NCBI RefSeq assembly: GCF_900114265.1
Contig: NZ_FPKV01000001.1
Location: forward strand, 1,054,001 to 1,118,000
DNA: 64,000 nucleotides
Origin: Flaviramulus basaltis
GTDB lineage: Bacteria; Bacteroidota; Bacteroidia; Flavobacteriales; Flavobacteriaceae
Reading direction: 5' to 3'
Part shown: positions 6,528 through 14,922 of the stretch, piece after piece
How the letters are laid out: each line of letters starts with the position of its first letter
Position numbering within the stretch: position 1 is the first letter of the stretch
Notes under the pieces: generated by a model
Database searches by the model: none
The model's input: the letters and a program-made list of their open reading frames with translations, nothing else
What the model was told of the DNA's origin: nothing
Program-made: the position numbers and the translations under genes

Positions 6528-9197
6528 TTAAAATCTATATTCCATTTTTAAAAGTATGAACCTTGGCAACAATCTATACTCTGTTGTTGATGTTCCAATA
6601 TCGCTGATTGAAAAATTCCTAAAAGTTTTAGTATTGAATAGATTTTTTCCTGTGAGACCTAAAGTCATTTTATTTTTTGTGAGCTTGTATCTGGCGTCAA
6701 AATCTAAAAAATAATAAGTATTATTAGTATCTAGGTTTCCAAAAAAGTAGCGTTCGGATTGCAATTGAAAATCAAATTTCTCATTAAACACAAAAGATAA
6801 ATCTAAAAAGCTGTTATTATTAGTAAACGAGTTTTTTATAGTTGTTTCTATTTCTGTGGTTGTCCATTCTGTACCAATATGGTAATTAAAAAGACCTTTA
6901 AAAGCTGAACGAAACTCTAAACCATAGTTGTAATTCTTTGATACAATTTCTCTTAAATTCGAGTTGTTTACAATGTTTTTGTACTCGCTTTTAGCAAAGC
7001 CTAAATCTAATTTTAAATTTGAAGATATGAATTTAAAATAGTAATCTAAGTTAGAATTGACACTTAAAAAAGCTCTATCTTTTATCAAGATTTTTTCAGA
7101 CTGTGTATAGTTTTGTTCAATTATGGTATTTGTAGAAAAGAAATCATGGTTTTTGCTATATAGCACAAAAATATTTGTGAAAAACCTATCGGTCCAATTA
7201 CCAAGTTGATAATTAATCACCATACTTGAAGCATCTAATTGATTAAATCCACTTATTCCTTTTGAAAACGAACGAAAGCCAGTTAGCACAAAATCACTAT
7301 ACAAATCTAATACTTTTGAGTTTGTTGTATTGTATGAATAAGATGACGTAACCTTGTTGTTATCATTTATTTTCCAATCAAGCCCTATACTTGGGTTGAT
7401 GAAAAAAGGGTTTTGATTGTTTGAAAACAATCCGTTTTGCAAATTATTAAAAAGTTGGTGCAAATCTAATTTACCGACTAGGGCAAAATCATTGATTTTT
7501 ATGCGGTATTTACTTTTAAAATACAAATCGTTTACTTGGTAGGTAGTTTGGTTTTGATACCCTTCGGGCGCATCTATAAGTGTGTTGTTTTCAAATAATG
7601 AAAATAGGGTACTTAATCTATCTTTTCTGTATTCGTTGCCTATTTGTAACTCCAATAAATCGTCATTTTCCTTACGGTCCAATACATGCGCATTGATACC
7701 AGCAAATTGCATTTTATTTGAGCTTTGCTGTTTTACATTATTGGCGTTACTTGAATTAGGAAATAAATCTTGATAGAAGAATTGATTAATAGCATAATTT
7801 TGAGGTGTTTCTTCATCTATATAACGCCCTGTGAGTAGGAATACTTTTTTATCCTTAAATTTATTGGTATAATTTATTTTTTGATCAAAAAGTATGTTTT
7901 GATGTTGTAAATTTTCAATGGTAGCATTACCGTTAAATACTAAATTAGAAGTGTCATTAAATTCCCCATTATTATATTTGGTAATAGCTTCCAACATTTT
8001 TGTTTTGGAAATGTTGTACGTAAAATCTAGCTTGCCAAAGCTAACTCTATTTTTATTTCTGAGCTGGTAATTTTCAGTATTTGTAAACGTTGTACCATTA
8101 ACATTTGTAAAATCTAAACTATTTCTAAAAAAATTGGTTTCGTCCCAATTAAAAAAGCCTAGGGTTTTTATTTTTAGTTTTTCTGAGGGGTTAAAAATGG
8201 CGTTTAGCGAAGCAAGTTCTGCATTGTTAAAATTGGTTCTACTTTTTTTAAAACTAGTATTTGAGGCCGATAAATTTAATAAAGAGTTAATGGATTGGTT
8301 ATCACCAATACTTGCGGGTTCATTTCTACGATAAGGTCTTATTAATTGTTCTATATCACCAGTGGCATCATAACCAATACTATTAAGGGTAGTAAGAAAA
8401 TAGTATTTATTTTTCTTCCCAAAATTCATGAGGTTACCTTTTAGCTCATAAAAGTTATTATCACTAATACCAACTTCAACATTGCCAAACCAAAGGCGTT
8501 TAGATTTTTCATTAAGTTTTAGATTTAAAGCTACTTTATCACTTTCCTCAACACCTTTTAATAACCTATTATTTGAGTAGTTTTTTAAAACTTCGACCTC
8601 TTCAATGGGGTAAGCGGGCATGTTTTTGGATAGTATTTTATAGCCTTTCTCAAAAAGGTCATCACCATCAACCATTAATTTTTCTATTTCTTGGTTGCCT
8701 ACTTTTATAGTGCCTTGACCATCAATATTTAAACCAGGTATTTTTTTAAGTAAATCCTCAACAGTTTGCTCGGTGCCATTTACAAAGTACTTAGTCTTAA
8801 AATTTATTGTATCATTTCTAATGGAAATAGAGCGTTCGGCTTTAATGATTACTTCATCTAAAGGGGTTAAATCTTCATCTAAAACAACATCTATGTTTAG
8901 CTCATTTTGATTTTTCTTTAAATTTAAAGGGAATGTTTTGTTTTTAAAGCCTAAAGAGGAAAATGAGATATAAAAATTCCCTGTATTATTACTGATGGTA
9001 TAGTTACCATTTTCATCCGAGAACGTGTAAGTTAAGATAGATGTATTTAAGCTGTCTTTAATTGTTATGCTTGATGATATTATAGGTGTTTTATTTTTAT
9101 CAATTACTTTTCCATAAATTTTAGTTTGAGAAAAGCTAATCTTGCTAAAAAAAAAAACTAAAATAAAAAAAATTAATCTTCTTTTGATTCTTCCCAT
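6528..9197 (-). CDS. TonB-dependent receptor-like outer membrane protein of the GLPGLI operon
   Basis: This 889-residue protein has a signal peptide (about 1-24, ending SFSQ), a carboxypeptidase-regulatory-like domain (about 25-110, with the FSDENGNYTIS turn), a plug region (about 110-240, with VEDLLKKIPGLNIDG), and a long C-terminal beta-barrel ending in LLKMEYRF. It should sit in the outer membrane and import a ligand using TonB energy. The ligand is unknown. Its ATG overlaps the end of the upstream GLPGLI gene by 25 nt, implying coupled translation. It is the last gene of a five-gene minus-strand operon. Confidence 0.88.
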   Translation of the reverse strand: MGRIKRRLIFFILVFFFSKISFSQTKIYGKVIDKNKTPIISSSITIKDSLNTSILTYTFSDENGNYTISNNTGNFYISFSSLGFKNKTFPLNLKKNQNELNIDVVLDEDLTPLDEVIIKAERSISIRNDTINFKTKYFVNGTEQTVEDLLKKIPGLNIDGQGTIKVGNQEIEKLMVDGDDLFEKGYKILSKNMPAYPIEEVEVLKNYSNNRLLKGVEESDKVALNLKLNEKSKRLWFGNVEVGISDNNFYELKGNLMNFGKKNKYYFLTTLNSIGYDATGDIEQLIRPYRRNEPASIGDNQSINSLLNLSASNTSFKKSRTNFNNAELASLNAIFNPSEKLKIKTLGFFNWDETNFFRNSLDFTNVNGTTFTNTENYQLRNKNRVSFGKLDFTYNISKTKMLEAITKYNNGEFNDTSNLVFNGNATIENLQHQNILFDQKINYTNKFKDKKVFLLTGRYIDEETPQNYAINQFFYQDLFPNSSNANNVKQQSSNKMQFAGINAHVLDRKENDDLLELQIGNEYRKDRLSTLFSLFENNTLIDAPEGYQNQTTYQVNDLYFKSKYRIKINDFALVGKLDLHQLFNNLQNGLFSNNQNPFFINPSIGLDWKINDNNKVTSSYSYNTTNSKVLDLYSDFVLTGFRSFSKGISGFNQLDASSMVINYQLGNWTDRFFTNIFVLYSKNHDFFSTNTIIEQNYTQSEKILIKDRAFLSVNSNLDYYFKFISSNLKLDLGFAKSEYKNIVNNSNLREIVSKNYNYGLEFRSAFKGLFNYHIGTEWTTTEIETTIKNSFTNNNSFLDLSFVFNEKFDFQLQSERYFFGNLDTNNTYYFLDFDARYKLTKNKMTLGLTGKNLFNTKTFRNFSISDIGTSTTEYRLLPRFILLKMEYRF

Positions 9198-9934
9198 TCG
9201 TATATTATTTCTTTTTGAGACCCCCTTGGAGGAGGTGTAAATTTGAATTTAGCATTTCTTGGCATTTTAGACGCGATAATTTCACTTTTTTCTTTATATT
9301 TTTCTTTTTTTAGATGAATGAATTCCTTGATTTTTATTTGATTTTTTATTTCTGGAACTTTAATCATCGGCTCTTGTTTAAATTTAATTTTTCTTGCCAA
9401 AAAGTATATTTCTTTATCAGTATCATAAACTTCTAAAATTAAACCAGGTAATCCTTGTAATTTCCAAGGACCAAAGCTTATTGGAATGGCAGTTGTGAAC
9501 CAAGCAATATAGTTACGCCCTCTAAAATAAGTTGTAGCCTGTTGACACAAAAAAGTATCAATTAGTTTAGTAGTAGATTGTTGCAGTTGCCATTTAAGCT
9601 GTGGAATTTTTTCTTCAACAATATATTTTTCTCCTAAAAAAATTTCTGTACTAAATAATGTATTATTTTTTTTATTAAAATAATTCTGTGGTCTTATATT
9701 TCCATTAGATGTAGAAATTTTAATCTTACCGTCATCATCATAATTTTTTTGAGCCTCATGATTATTTTTTAACTCTACAAAGTTGGATGACCAAGAATTG
9801 TAATATAAAATGCCTGTAGTTTCGTAATTCATACCTAGTCTTTTTTTATAGTCATATTCTACAACTCCACTAGATTGAGAAAATAGCATATTTATAAAAA
9901 AAATTGTAAAGAAAATTAAAATGCTTTTTTTCAT
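9173..9934 (-). CDS. GLPGLI family secreted protein (second copy)
   Basis: This 253-residue exported protein has a signal peptide MKKSILIFFT...LFSQ (about 1-20) and the family-defining motif GPWKLQGLPGLILEVYD, with GLPGLI at residues 161-166. The family (TIGR01200) is Bacteroidota-specific, often beside TonB-dependent receptors, and has no established function. It is preceded by RGRNYIAWFTTAIPISF, shared in form with the upstream paralogue (RGRKYYAWYSTTYPLSF). It ends in a YEWEE tail that overlaps the receptor start. A periplasmic accessory role for the receptor is inferred. Confidence 0.9.
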   Translation of the reverse strand: MKKSILIFFTIFFINMLFSQSSGVVEYDYKKRLGMNYETTGILYYNSWSSNFVELKNNHEAQKNYDDDGKIKISTSNGNIRPQNYFNKKNNTLFSTEIFLGEKYIVEEKIPQLKWQLQQSTTKLIDTFLCQQATTYFRGRNYIAWFTTAIPISFGPWKLQGLPGLILEVYDTDKEIYFLARKIKFKQEPMIKVPEIKNQIKIKEFIHLKKEKYKEKSEIIASKMPRNAKFKFTPPPRGSQKEIIYEWEESKED

Positions 9935-9953
9935 AATTATAAATTTTTAAAAC

Positions 9954-9980
9954 CAGCTTAATACTTTCCATATTAAGCTG
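9954..9980 (-). promoter_or_regulatory. Intercistronic hairpin before the second GLPGLI gene
   Basis: CAGCTTAATA / TATTAAGCTG form a perfect 10-bp stem with a 7-nt loop in the 57-nt gap between the small secreted gene and the GLPGLI start. In minus-strand reading the trailing sequence is GTTTTAAAAATTT, only weakly T-rich. It may attenuate, stabilise or process the transcript. Confidence 0.5.
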
Positions 9981-9991
9981 CTTTTAATTAA

Positions 9992-10249
9992 TTAAGGCGC
10001 ATGAGTAAGCACAGCTATAAAGTAAGCCATAGCTTCTGCATATTCGCAGTCTCCAGTATTATCGGTATAGGTTCCAGTTCCAGTTAACTCCCCATTTTCG
10101 TAAATTTCAACAGTTACTGTACATACATCAAATACTTTAGTTATTATTTTATTTTTTGCATTTAAAGAAACACTTAAAAACAAAAATGTCAATGATAAAA
10201 AAAAATTAATGAATATTTCACTATTTCTTTGTGTTGTTCTCCCATTCAT
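9992..10249 (-). CDS. Small secreted two-cysteine protein of the GLPGLI operon
   Basis: This 85-residue protein has a hydrophobic export segment (about residues 12-31, ending VSLNA) and a mature part of about 54 residues. The mature part holds FDVCTVTVEIYENGEL and later TGDCEYAEAMAYF. Two cysteines 25 residues apart could form a disulfide. No family name is known to me. The start overlaps the end of the first GLPGLI gene by 29 nt. The nearest relative is the frameshifted gene at 11071-11360, which shares the C-x-[VI]-x-[VI] strand, the Y-[D]E-N-G turn and the D-C helix start. Confidence 0.7.
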   Translation of the reverse strand: MNGRTTQRNSEIFINFFLSLTFLFLSVSLNAKNKIITKVFDVCTVTVEIYENGELTGTGTYTDNTGDCEYAEAMAYFIAVLTHAP

Positions 10250-11003
10250 AAATTAATTCTATATCATTTCTCTGTCCTTTTTCTTCAGATGAAATTTTTA
10301 CACCTCTAGGTAATTTAGCTTTAAGAAATGTTGTAATCTCATCATCATTATATTTAACTTCTACATATTTTTTTAAACTAATCTTGTTATATTCGTTTAT
10401 GTTATAATTAAAAGGGACATCGTTTTCTTTTTTTATTGACTTAATAATCCACCTATATGTATTTGTTTCATCATAAACTTCAAAAATTAAACCTGGCAAC
10501 CCATTAAATTTCCATGGACCAAAACTTAAAGGATATGTTGTACTGTACCAAGCATAATATTTTCTTCCTCTAAAAGTAGCAGAAGCTTTAGCAACCACAA
10601 AACCATCAATATTCTTTTCTTCATCTAATAATACCCAATCTATTTTTGGTATTGATTCCGAAATTAAATAATTGTTAGAAAAATATTTAGAAGTACTAAA
10701 TAAACTATCTGTCTCGGGTTTAACATGCACAAATCTTAGTTTATTAGATTTCATTTGAATTCTTAAATCTGCATTATCTTCAGCATTTTTATTTATATCG
10801 TTCACATCATTTATTCTTTTAAAACCACTAATAATAAAAAAAGATTCACTTTTAGAACTATTAATTAGTAGCTTTCCATTTTGAATATTAGGAATATCTG
10901 AATTTAAATAAATATCGTAGTTAACGACAAATGCTTTAGTGTTTTGAGCATTTAAAAAGATAAAAGATGAGATTGTGAATATATATAACAGGAAATTTTT
11001 CAT
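10221..11003 (-). CDS. GLPGLI family secreted protein (first copy)
   Basis: This 260-residue exported protein starts with the signal peptide MKNFLLYIFTISSFIFLNAQ. It carries FGPWKFNGLPGLIFEVYD, with GLPGLI at about residues 168-173, and ends IYEWENNTKK. I chose ATG 11003, not the in-frame ATG at 11033. The latter lies beside a 14-bp hairpin and would put ten non-signal residues ahead of a normal signal peptide. It is paralogous to the second GLPGLI gene, but moderately diverged. The function of the family is unknown; the context suggests work with the downstream outer-membrane receptor. Confidence 0.88.
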   Translation of the reverse strand: MKNFLLYIFTISSFIFLNAQNTKAFVVNYDIYLNSDIPNIQNGKLLINSSKSESFFIISGFKRINDVNDINKNAEDNADLRIQMKSNKLRFVHVKPETDSLFSTSKYFSNNYLISESIPKIDWVLLDEEKNIDGFVVAKASATFRGRKYYAWYSTTYPLSFGPWKFNGLPGLIFEVYDETNTYRWIIKSIKKENDVPFNYNINEYNKISLKKYVEVKYNDDEITTFLKAKLPRGVKISSEEKGQRNDIELIYEWENNTKK

Positions 11004-11017
11004 AAATGTTGTAATAT

Positions 11018-11063
11018 AAATAAGCTGTTTCATTAGTTATTTGAATACTGAAACAGCTTATTT
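11018..11063 (-). promoter_or_regulatory. 14-bp intercistronic hairpin before the first GLPGLI gene
   Basis: AAATAAGCTGTTTC (11018-11031) is the exact reverse complement of GAAACAGCTTATTT (11050-11063), with an 18-nt loop. It fills most of the gap between the frameshifted small gene and the GLPGLI start and would occlude the alternative ATG at 11033. No T-run follows on the minus strand. Confidence 0.55.
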
Positions 11064-11070
11064 TAAAAAA

Positions 11071-11360
11071 TTAATTATTTAGAGCTGTTTCTATTTCATC
11101 TGCCATATTAGAACAATCTTCTGCACTAGCAACATTTTCAAAAATCAAAGCTCTTGTTTTAGAACATTACCATTTTCGTCATAAAATGTAATTCGAATAT
11201 AACACGTTCCAAATATTTCTAATTTGTTAGTTGTTTTTAGAGAATTGGTTAATGAATTAACCAATTCTTTATTTGTAGTTATTTCTTTTTTAACGGAATT
11301 ATTAGCAAAACCAAGTGCTCCTATTAGCACAAAAGTTAAAGTAAAAAATAAATTTTTCAT
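11071..11360 (-). pseudogene. Small secreted two-cysteine protein, frameshifted
   Basis: The initial frame encodes a signal peptide (MKNLFFTLTFVLIGALGFA) and a body containing FGTCYIRITFYDENGNVLK, then stops at 11145-11147. Reading continues sensibly in the -1 frame as ALIFENVASAEDCSNMADEI to a TAA at 11071-11073. This restores the second Cys and the length seen in the sibling gene at 9992-10249. A one-base loss in the A-run at 11157-11160 (four A; five would restore frame) would explain it. It may be a true null, a sequencing error, or programmed slippage. It is the first gene of the GLPGLI operon. Confidence 0.65.
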
Positions 11361-11818
11361 AATTTTAAAATATTGAACCAGTTAATTTTGTTAAATAACT
11401 GGTTAGTTAAACTAAATATGTGTTCAGTCTATTCAGCCTAAAACCTAAACACTGGATCTATTATTTTAATTTTAAGGAGGTATAAAAATAATCAGCGCTG
11501 ATTTGTTGTAACATTTTTTTGCCCCAAAACATTATTTATCATAGACTGAAACAAAACTTTGTTATTGAGCATGTTAAATGTAAAAAAAAAATAAGAAAAA
11601 GAAACTTTTTTTGTAAAAAAATACATACTTTTTCAAAAACTAAGAAAAGTGCAGCGGGTTTCCCGTAAAAAGTAATTTATAAGAGAATTTATAAAAAACC
11701 TAAGTGATAGCAAGTGTAAAGATGCAATTTGTTTGTATTGAAATCTGATTCCAATTAGAAGATTACTTACTTTGTAATGACGGGTAGATTTCTTCATCGC
11801 AAGCTCCTCTTAATAACA
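11361..11818. other. 458-bp gene-free stretch upstream of the GLPGLI operon
   Basis: This leader region has a hairpin (AACCAGTTA 11376-11384 with TAACTGGTT 11396-11404) just ahead of the first small gene. Otherwise it holds mostly low-complexity A/T sequence including several A-runs. At 11774-11809, next to the olsF-like stop, a segment GTAATGACGGGTAGATT...CGCAAGCTCCTC resembles a degraded interspersed repeat of the GTCATTGCGAGG...AATCT type known from memory. I see no gene or RNA here; the operon promoter must lie within it but I could not place it securely. Confidence 0.45.
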
Positions 11819-13648
11819 TTAACTCTCGTTTTTCTCTGCAAACTTACGTTCTAATTCTGCTTGAAACTCTTCCATTACAGGACGAACAGTACTTTCGGGT
11901 AAGTCGGCAATTTTAATATACATTAATCCATCAACCGAATTATTAAATAATGGGTCTACATTAAATGCTACCAACCTCGCATTTTGTTTAATGTACTTTT
12001 TAAGTAGAACAGGTAAACGTAAAGCTCCTGGTTCTATTTCGTCAATAAACTTATCAAACTTGTTTAAATCGGCTTCAGTTTCATCAAAAACAAAATCTTT
12101 ATCGGCGTCTTTTAATTTTACTTTAAATTCTTTTTTAGGGCGAACATATTGTGCAATATATGGATCGTAATAGTGTGATTTCATAAACTCAATCATTAAA
12201 GATTTTGAGAAATTTGAAAACTGATTACTAATACTAACACCACCAATTAAAAATTTATGTTCTGGAAAACGTAATGTAGTATGAACAATACCTTTCCAAA
12301 GTAAAAATAAAGGCATTGGTTTTTGTTGATATTCTTTAATAATGAAAGCGCGTCCCATTTCAATAGACTGGCTCATCATTTTATGAAGCTCTGGTTCAAA
12401 ACGAAATAAATCTTGCAAGTAAAAGCCATCTATACCATAACGCTCATAAATTTTAGAGCCTAACCCCATTCTATAAGCTCCTGCAATAAGTTTACGCTCA
12501 TTATCCCATAAGAACATGTGGTGGTAATACGTATCAAAGTCATCTAAGTCTATGGCTTCATTAGTGCCTTCTCCTACTTCTCTAAAGGTTATTTCTCTTA
12601 AACGCCCAATTTCTCTAAGAATGTTAGGGATTTTTTCAGCTGGAGCTAAAAACACTTCGTAATTTTTGCTTTGTAAAAGTCTAAAATCACCCTTATAAAG
12701 TGCTTCAACCTCGTTTGTCATTATTTTTTGATCAACAGGCGTAACAATACGCTTAGGTGATTTTGGAGCTTTTAGAGTGGATGAAATATTATCTAAAATT
12801 TTCGATTTATCTTCGAATGAATTAGACAACATATACGTTTTTCGTCTTAAAAATTCTGAAAAATCTTCTAAGGAAGCATGTTCTTTTTGATCGTTTACAG
12901 AAATTGGTTTACCAATTCGAACCTTTATTGTACGACGCTTTTGTGTTAAAACTTCCGATGGTAATTTAGCGGTTCTAAACGTGTCACTAATTTTTGAAAG
13001 CTTATAAAATAATTTGCTGTTTTTTGCATGAAAATAAATAGGAACAACAGGCACTTCGGCTTTTTTAACCAATTTCATAGCAGCTTCTTCCCAAGGTTTA
13101 TCAACTACTAATTTACCATCACGATAAGTTGATACTTCACCAGCAGGAAAAATACCTAACGGATGCCCTGCTCTTAAATGTAAGATTGAATTTTTAAAAC
13201 CAGATATGCTTGATTTAACATCTTTCCTGTCTTCAAAAGGGTTTACAGGCATAATGTAGGGCTTTATAGGTTCTATTCTATGTAATAAAAAGTTTGCTAT
13301 TATTTTAAAATCATCTCGCTGTTCTAGCATTAATTTTAAAAGTAAAATACCATCTATACCACCAAGCGGATGATTAGATACAGTTATATAAGCTCCGTCT
13401 TTTGGTAAACGTTTTAAATCTTCCTCAGGTATTTCAAATTTAATTTTAAATTCGTCTAAAATACTATCTAAAAAATCTATGTTTTTTAGATGTTTATTGC
13501 GTTTATAAAATTTATTTAATGTAGATATTTTAAGCAATTTCATAAGCAACCACCCAATAAAAGTACCTACAAACCCATATTTCTCTAATTGAATAGCTTT
13601 AGCGACTTCTTTGGCTGTTACTAATCCTGTATCTTGTTGCTTGGTCAT
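11819..13648 (-). CDS. olsF: Bifunctional aminolipid acyltransferase (OlsF-like)
   Basis: This 609-residue protein fuses two acyltransferases. The N-terminal half has a PlsC-like domain with SNHPLGGIDG (residues 91-100, His93 and Asp99) and FPAGEVST (about 167-174). The C-terminal half (about 320-540) has an OlsB/hemolysin-type GNAT domain, with LREITFREVGEGT and IEMGRAFI. This order matches OlsF, described in Serratia and Flavobacterium, where the GNAT domain makes lyso-ornithine lipid and the PlsC domain adds the second acyl chain. Ornithine versus glycine or other aminolipid product cannot be decided here. It acts at the inner membrane. Confidence 0.75.
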   Translation of the reverse strand: MTKQQDTGLVTAKEVAKAIQLEKYGFVGTFIGWLLMKLLKISTLNKFYKRNKHLKNIDFLDSILDEFKIKFEIPEEDLKRLPKDGAYITVSNHPLGGIDGILLLKLMLEQRDDFKIIANFLLHRIEPIKPYIMPVNPFEDRKDVKSSISGFKNSILHLRAGHPLGIFPAGEVSTYRDGKLVVDKPWEEAAMKLVKKAEVPVVPIYFHAKNSKLFYKLSKISDTFRTAKLPSEVLTQKRRTIKVRIGKPISVNDQKEHASLEDFSEFLRRKTYMLSNSFEDKSKILDNISSTLKAPKSPKRIVTPVDQKIMTNEVEALYKGDFRLLQSKNYEVFLAPAEKIPNILREIGRLREITFREVGEGTNEAIDLDDFDTYYHHMFLWDNERKLIAGAYRMGLGSKIYERYGIDGFYLQDLFRFEPELHKMMSQSIEMGRAFIIKEYQQKPMPLFLLWKGIVHTTLRFPEHKFLIGGVSISNQFSNFSKSLMIEFMKSHYYDPYIAQYVRPKKEFKVKLKDADKDFVFDETEADLNKFDKFIDEIEPGALRLPVLLKKYIKQNARLVAFNVDPLFNNSVDGLMYIKIADLPESTVRPVMEEFQAELERKFAEKNES

Positions 13649-13653
13649 GGCTG

Positions 13654-13661
13654 CAAATGTA
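13654..13661 (-). promoter_or_regulatory. -7 element TACATTTG directly ahead of olsF-like start
   Basis: The minus strand reads TACATTTG, a perfect TAnnTTTG -7 box, ending 5 nt before the ATG at 13648. It lies inside the 22-nt gap after the aspartate kinase stop. Transcripts from it would be leaderless or nearly so. I see no clear -33 TTG at the right distance. Confidence 0.4.
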
Positions 13662-13670
13662 GTAAATTGT

Positions 13671-14921
13671 TTATTTAGTTACTACTTGAATGGTTTCTTG
13701 AGTTAATTGTTTTAATAACACGGTTTTATCGGTTTCAATTTGAGTAATTGCCTTTTCGTTATAGTGTCTAATGGTATACAGTGACACATTTTCGTGGCAT
13801 GTGACTTTAAATTTTGATTTTAAATGATGTAATAATTTTTCGAGATTATTATAGATGTTCTCTACACAAACTGAAAAACTTATTGCTGAGTTTTGGATAA
13901 CATCAACCTTCATTTTATATAAATGCAAAAGGTTAAAAATTTCACTTATATTTTCTTCAACGATATATGAAAAATCTAATGATGATAAAGAAATCAACAC
14001 TTGATTTTTCTTTACTATAAAACAAGGAATATTAGGTTCTAATACAGAATCTTTTCCAATTTTTGTCCCATTAGCTTCTGGGTTTAAAAATGATTTTACA
14101 TACAAAGGAATTTCTTTCCCTTGTAGTGGTTGTAATGTTTTTGGGTGAATAACAGAAGCACCATAAAAAGCCAATTCAATGGCTTCTGTATATGATATTT
14201 TGTTTAATAATCTGGCGTTTTCAAAATATCTTGGATCTGCGTTTAAAACCCCAGGAACATCTTTCCAAATTGTTACACTATCTGCATTTAAACAATAAGC
14301 AAAAATGGCTGCCGTATAATCGCTACCTTCTCTACCTAATGTGGTTGTGAAATTATTGGCATCACTACCTAAAAAACCTTGCGTAATGTTTAAACTAGAT
14401 AGATTAAAGTTTGAGAATATTAAGTTTTGGGTTGCTTCCCAATTTATGTTTGCACGCCTGTAATAACTATCTGTTTTGATAAAATCTCTAACATCTAGCC
14501 AATTGTTTTGTAAACCAATGGAGTTTAAATATTCACTAATAATTGTAGTAGAAACTAACTCACCAAAACCAATAGTTTGATCGTATACAAAATTATAATC
14601 TGGTGATTTATTAGTATTAAGAAAACTATTTAATTCATTAAAAAGCACTCCGATTTTTTTAAATGCTGAATGATTTTCATTTTCAAAAAGATCTAAAAGA
14701 ATTGTATTATGGTATTTTTTTACATCTTGAAGAGAGCTTTGTAATTCCTTTTTGTTTTCAAAATAATTTTTAATGACAACCTCCAGGGCATTTGTTGTTT
14801 TACCCATAGCAGATACCACAATAAGCGTGTTTTTAAAACCAACTTTTTGTAGTACAGATACCATGTTTTTTACAGCATTAGCATCTTTTACAGAAGCACC
14901 TCCAAACTTAAATACTTCCAT
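13671..14921 (-). CDS. lysC: Aspartate kinase (monofunctional)
   Basis: This 416-residue enzyme phosphorylates L-aspartate, the first step to lysine, threonine, methionine and diaminopimelate. It opens with the KFGGASV motif (residues 5-11). It has the TTLGREGSDYTAA ATP/aspartate-binding segment near residue 190 and a VTIWKDVPGVLNADPR segment. A weakly conserved C-terminal third corresponds to ACT regulatory domains. There is no fused homoserine dehydrogenase. The acetyltransferase gene ends 1 nt upstream, and the olsF-like gene follows after 22 nt. Confidence 0.9.
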   Translation of the reverse strand: MEVFKFGGASVKDANAVKNMVSVLQKVGFKNTLIVVSAMGKTTNALEVVIKNYFENKKELQSSLQDVKKYHNTILLDLFENENHSAFKKIGVLFNELNSFLNTNKSPDYNFVYDQTIGFGELVSTTIISEYLNSIGLQNNWLDVRDFIKTDSYYRRANINWEATQNLIFSNFNLSSLNITQGFLGSDANNFTTTLGREGSDYTAAIFAYCLNADSVTIWKDVPGVLNADPRYFENARLLNKISYTEAIELAFYGASVIHPKTLQPLQGKEIPLYVKSFLNPEANGTKIGKDSVLEPNIPCFIVKKNQVLISLSSLDFSYIVEENISEIFNLLHLYKMKVDVIQNSAISFSVCVENIYNNLEKLLHHLKSKFKVTCHENVSLYTIRHYNEKAITQIETDKTVLLKQLTQETIQVVTK

Positions 14922-14922
14922 T

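Noticed and set aside
6528-11360. GLPGLI operon as a bacteriocin/RiPP cluster
   Set aside because: The small proteins carry ordinary signal peptides and no leader-type GG motif. No modification enzyme or peptidase-ABC exporter is nearby.
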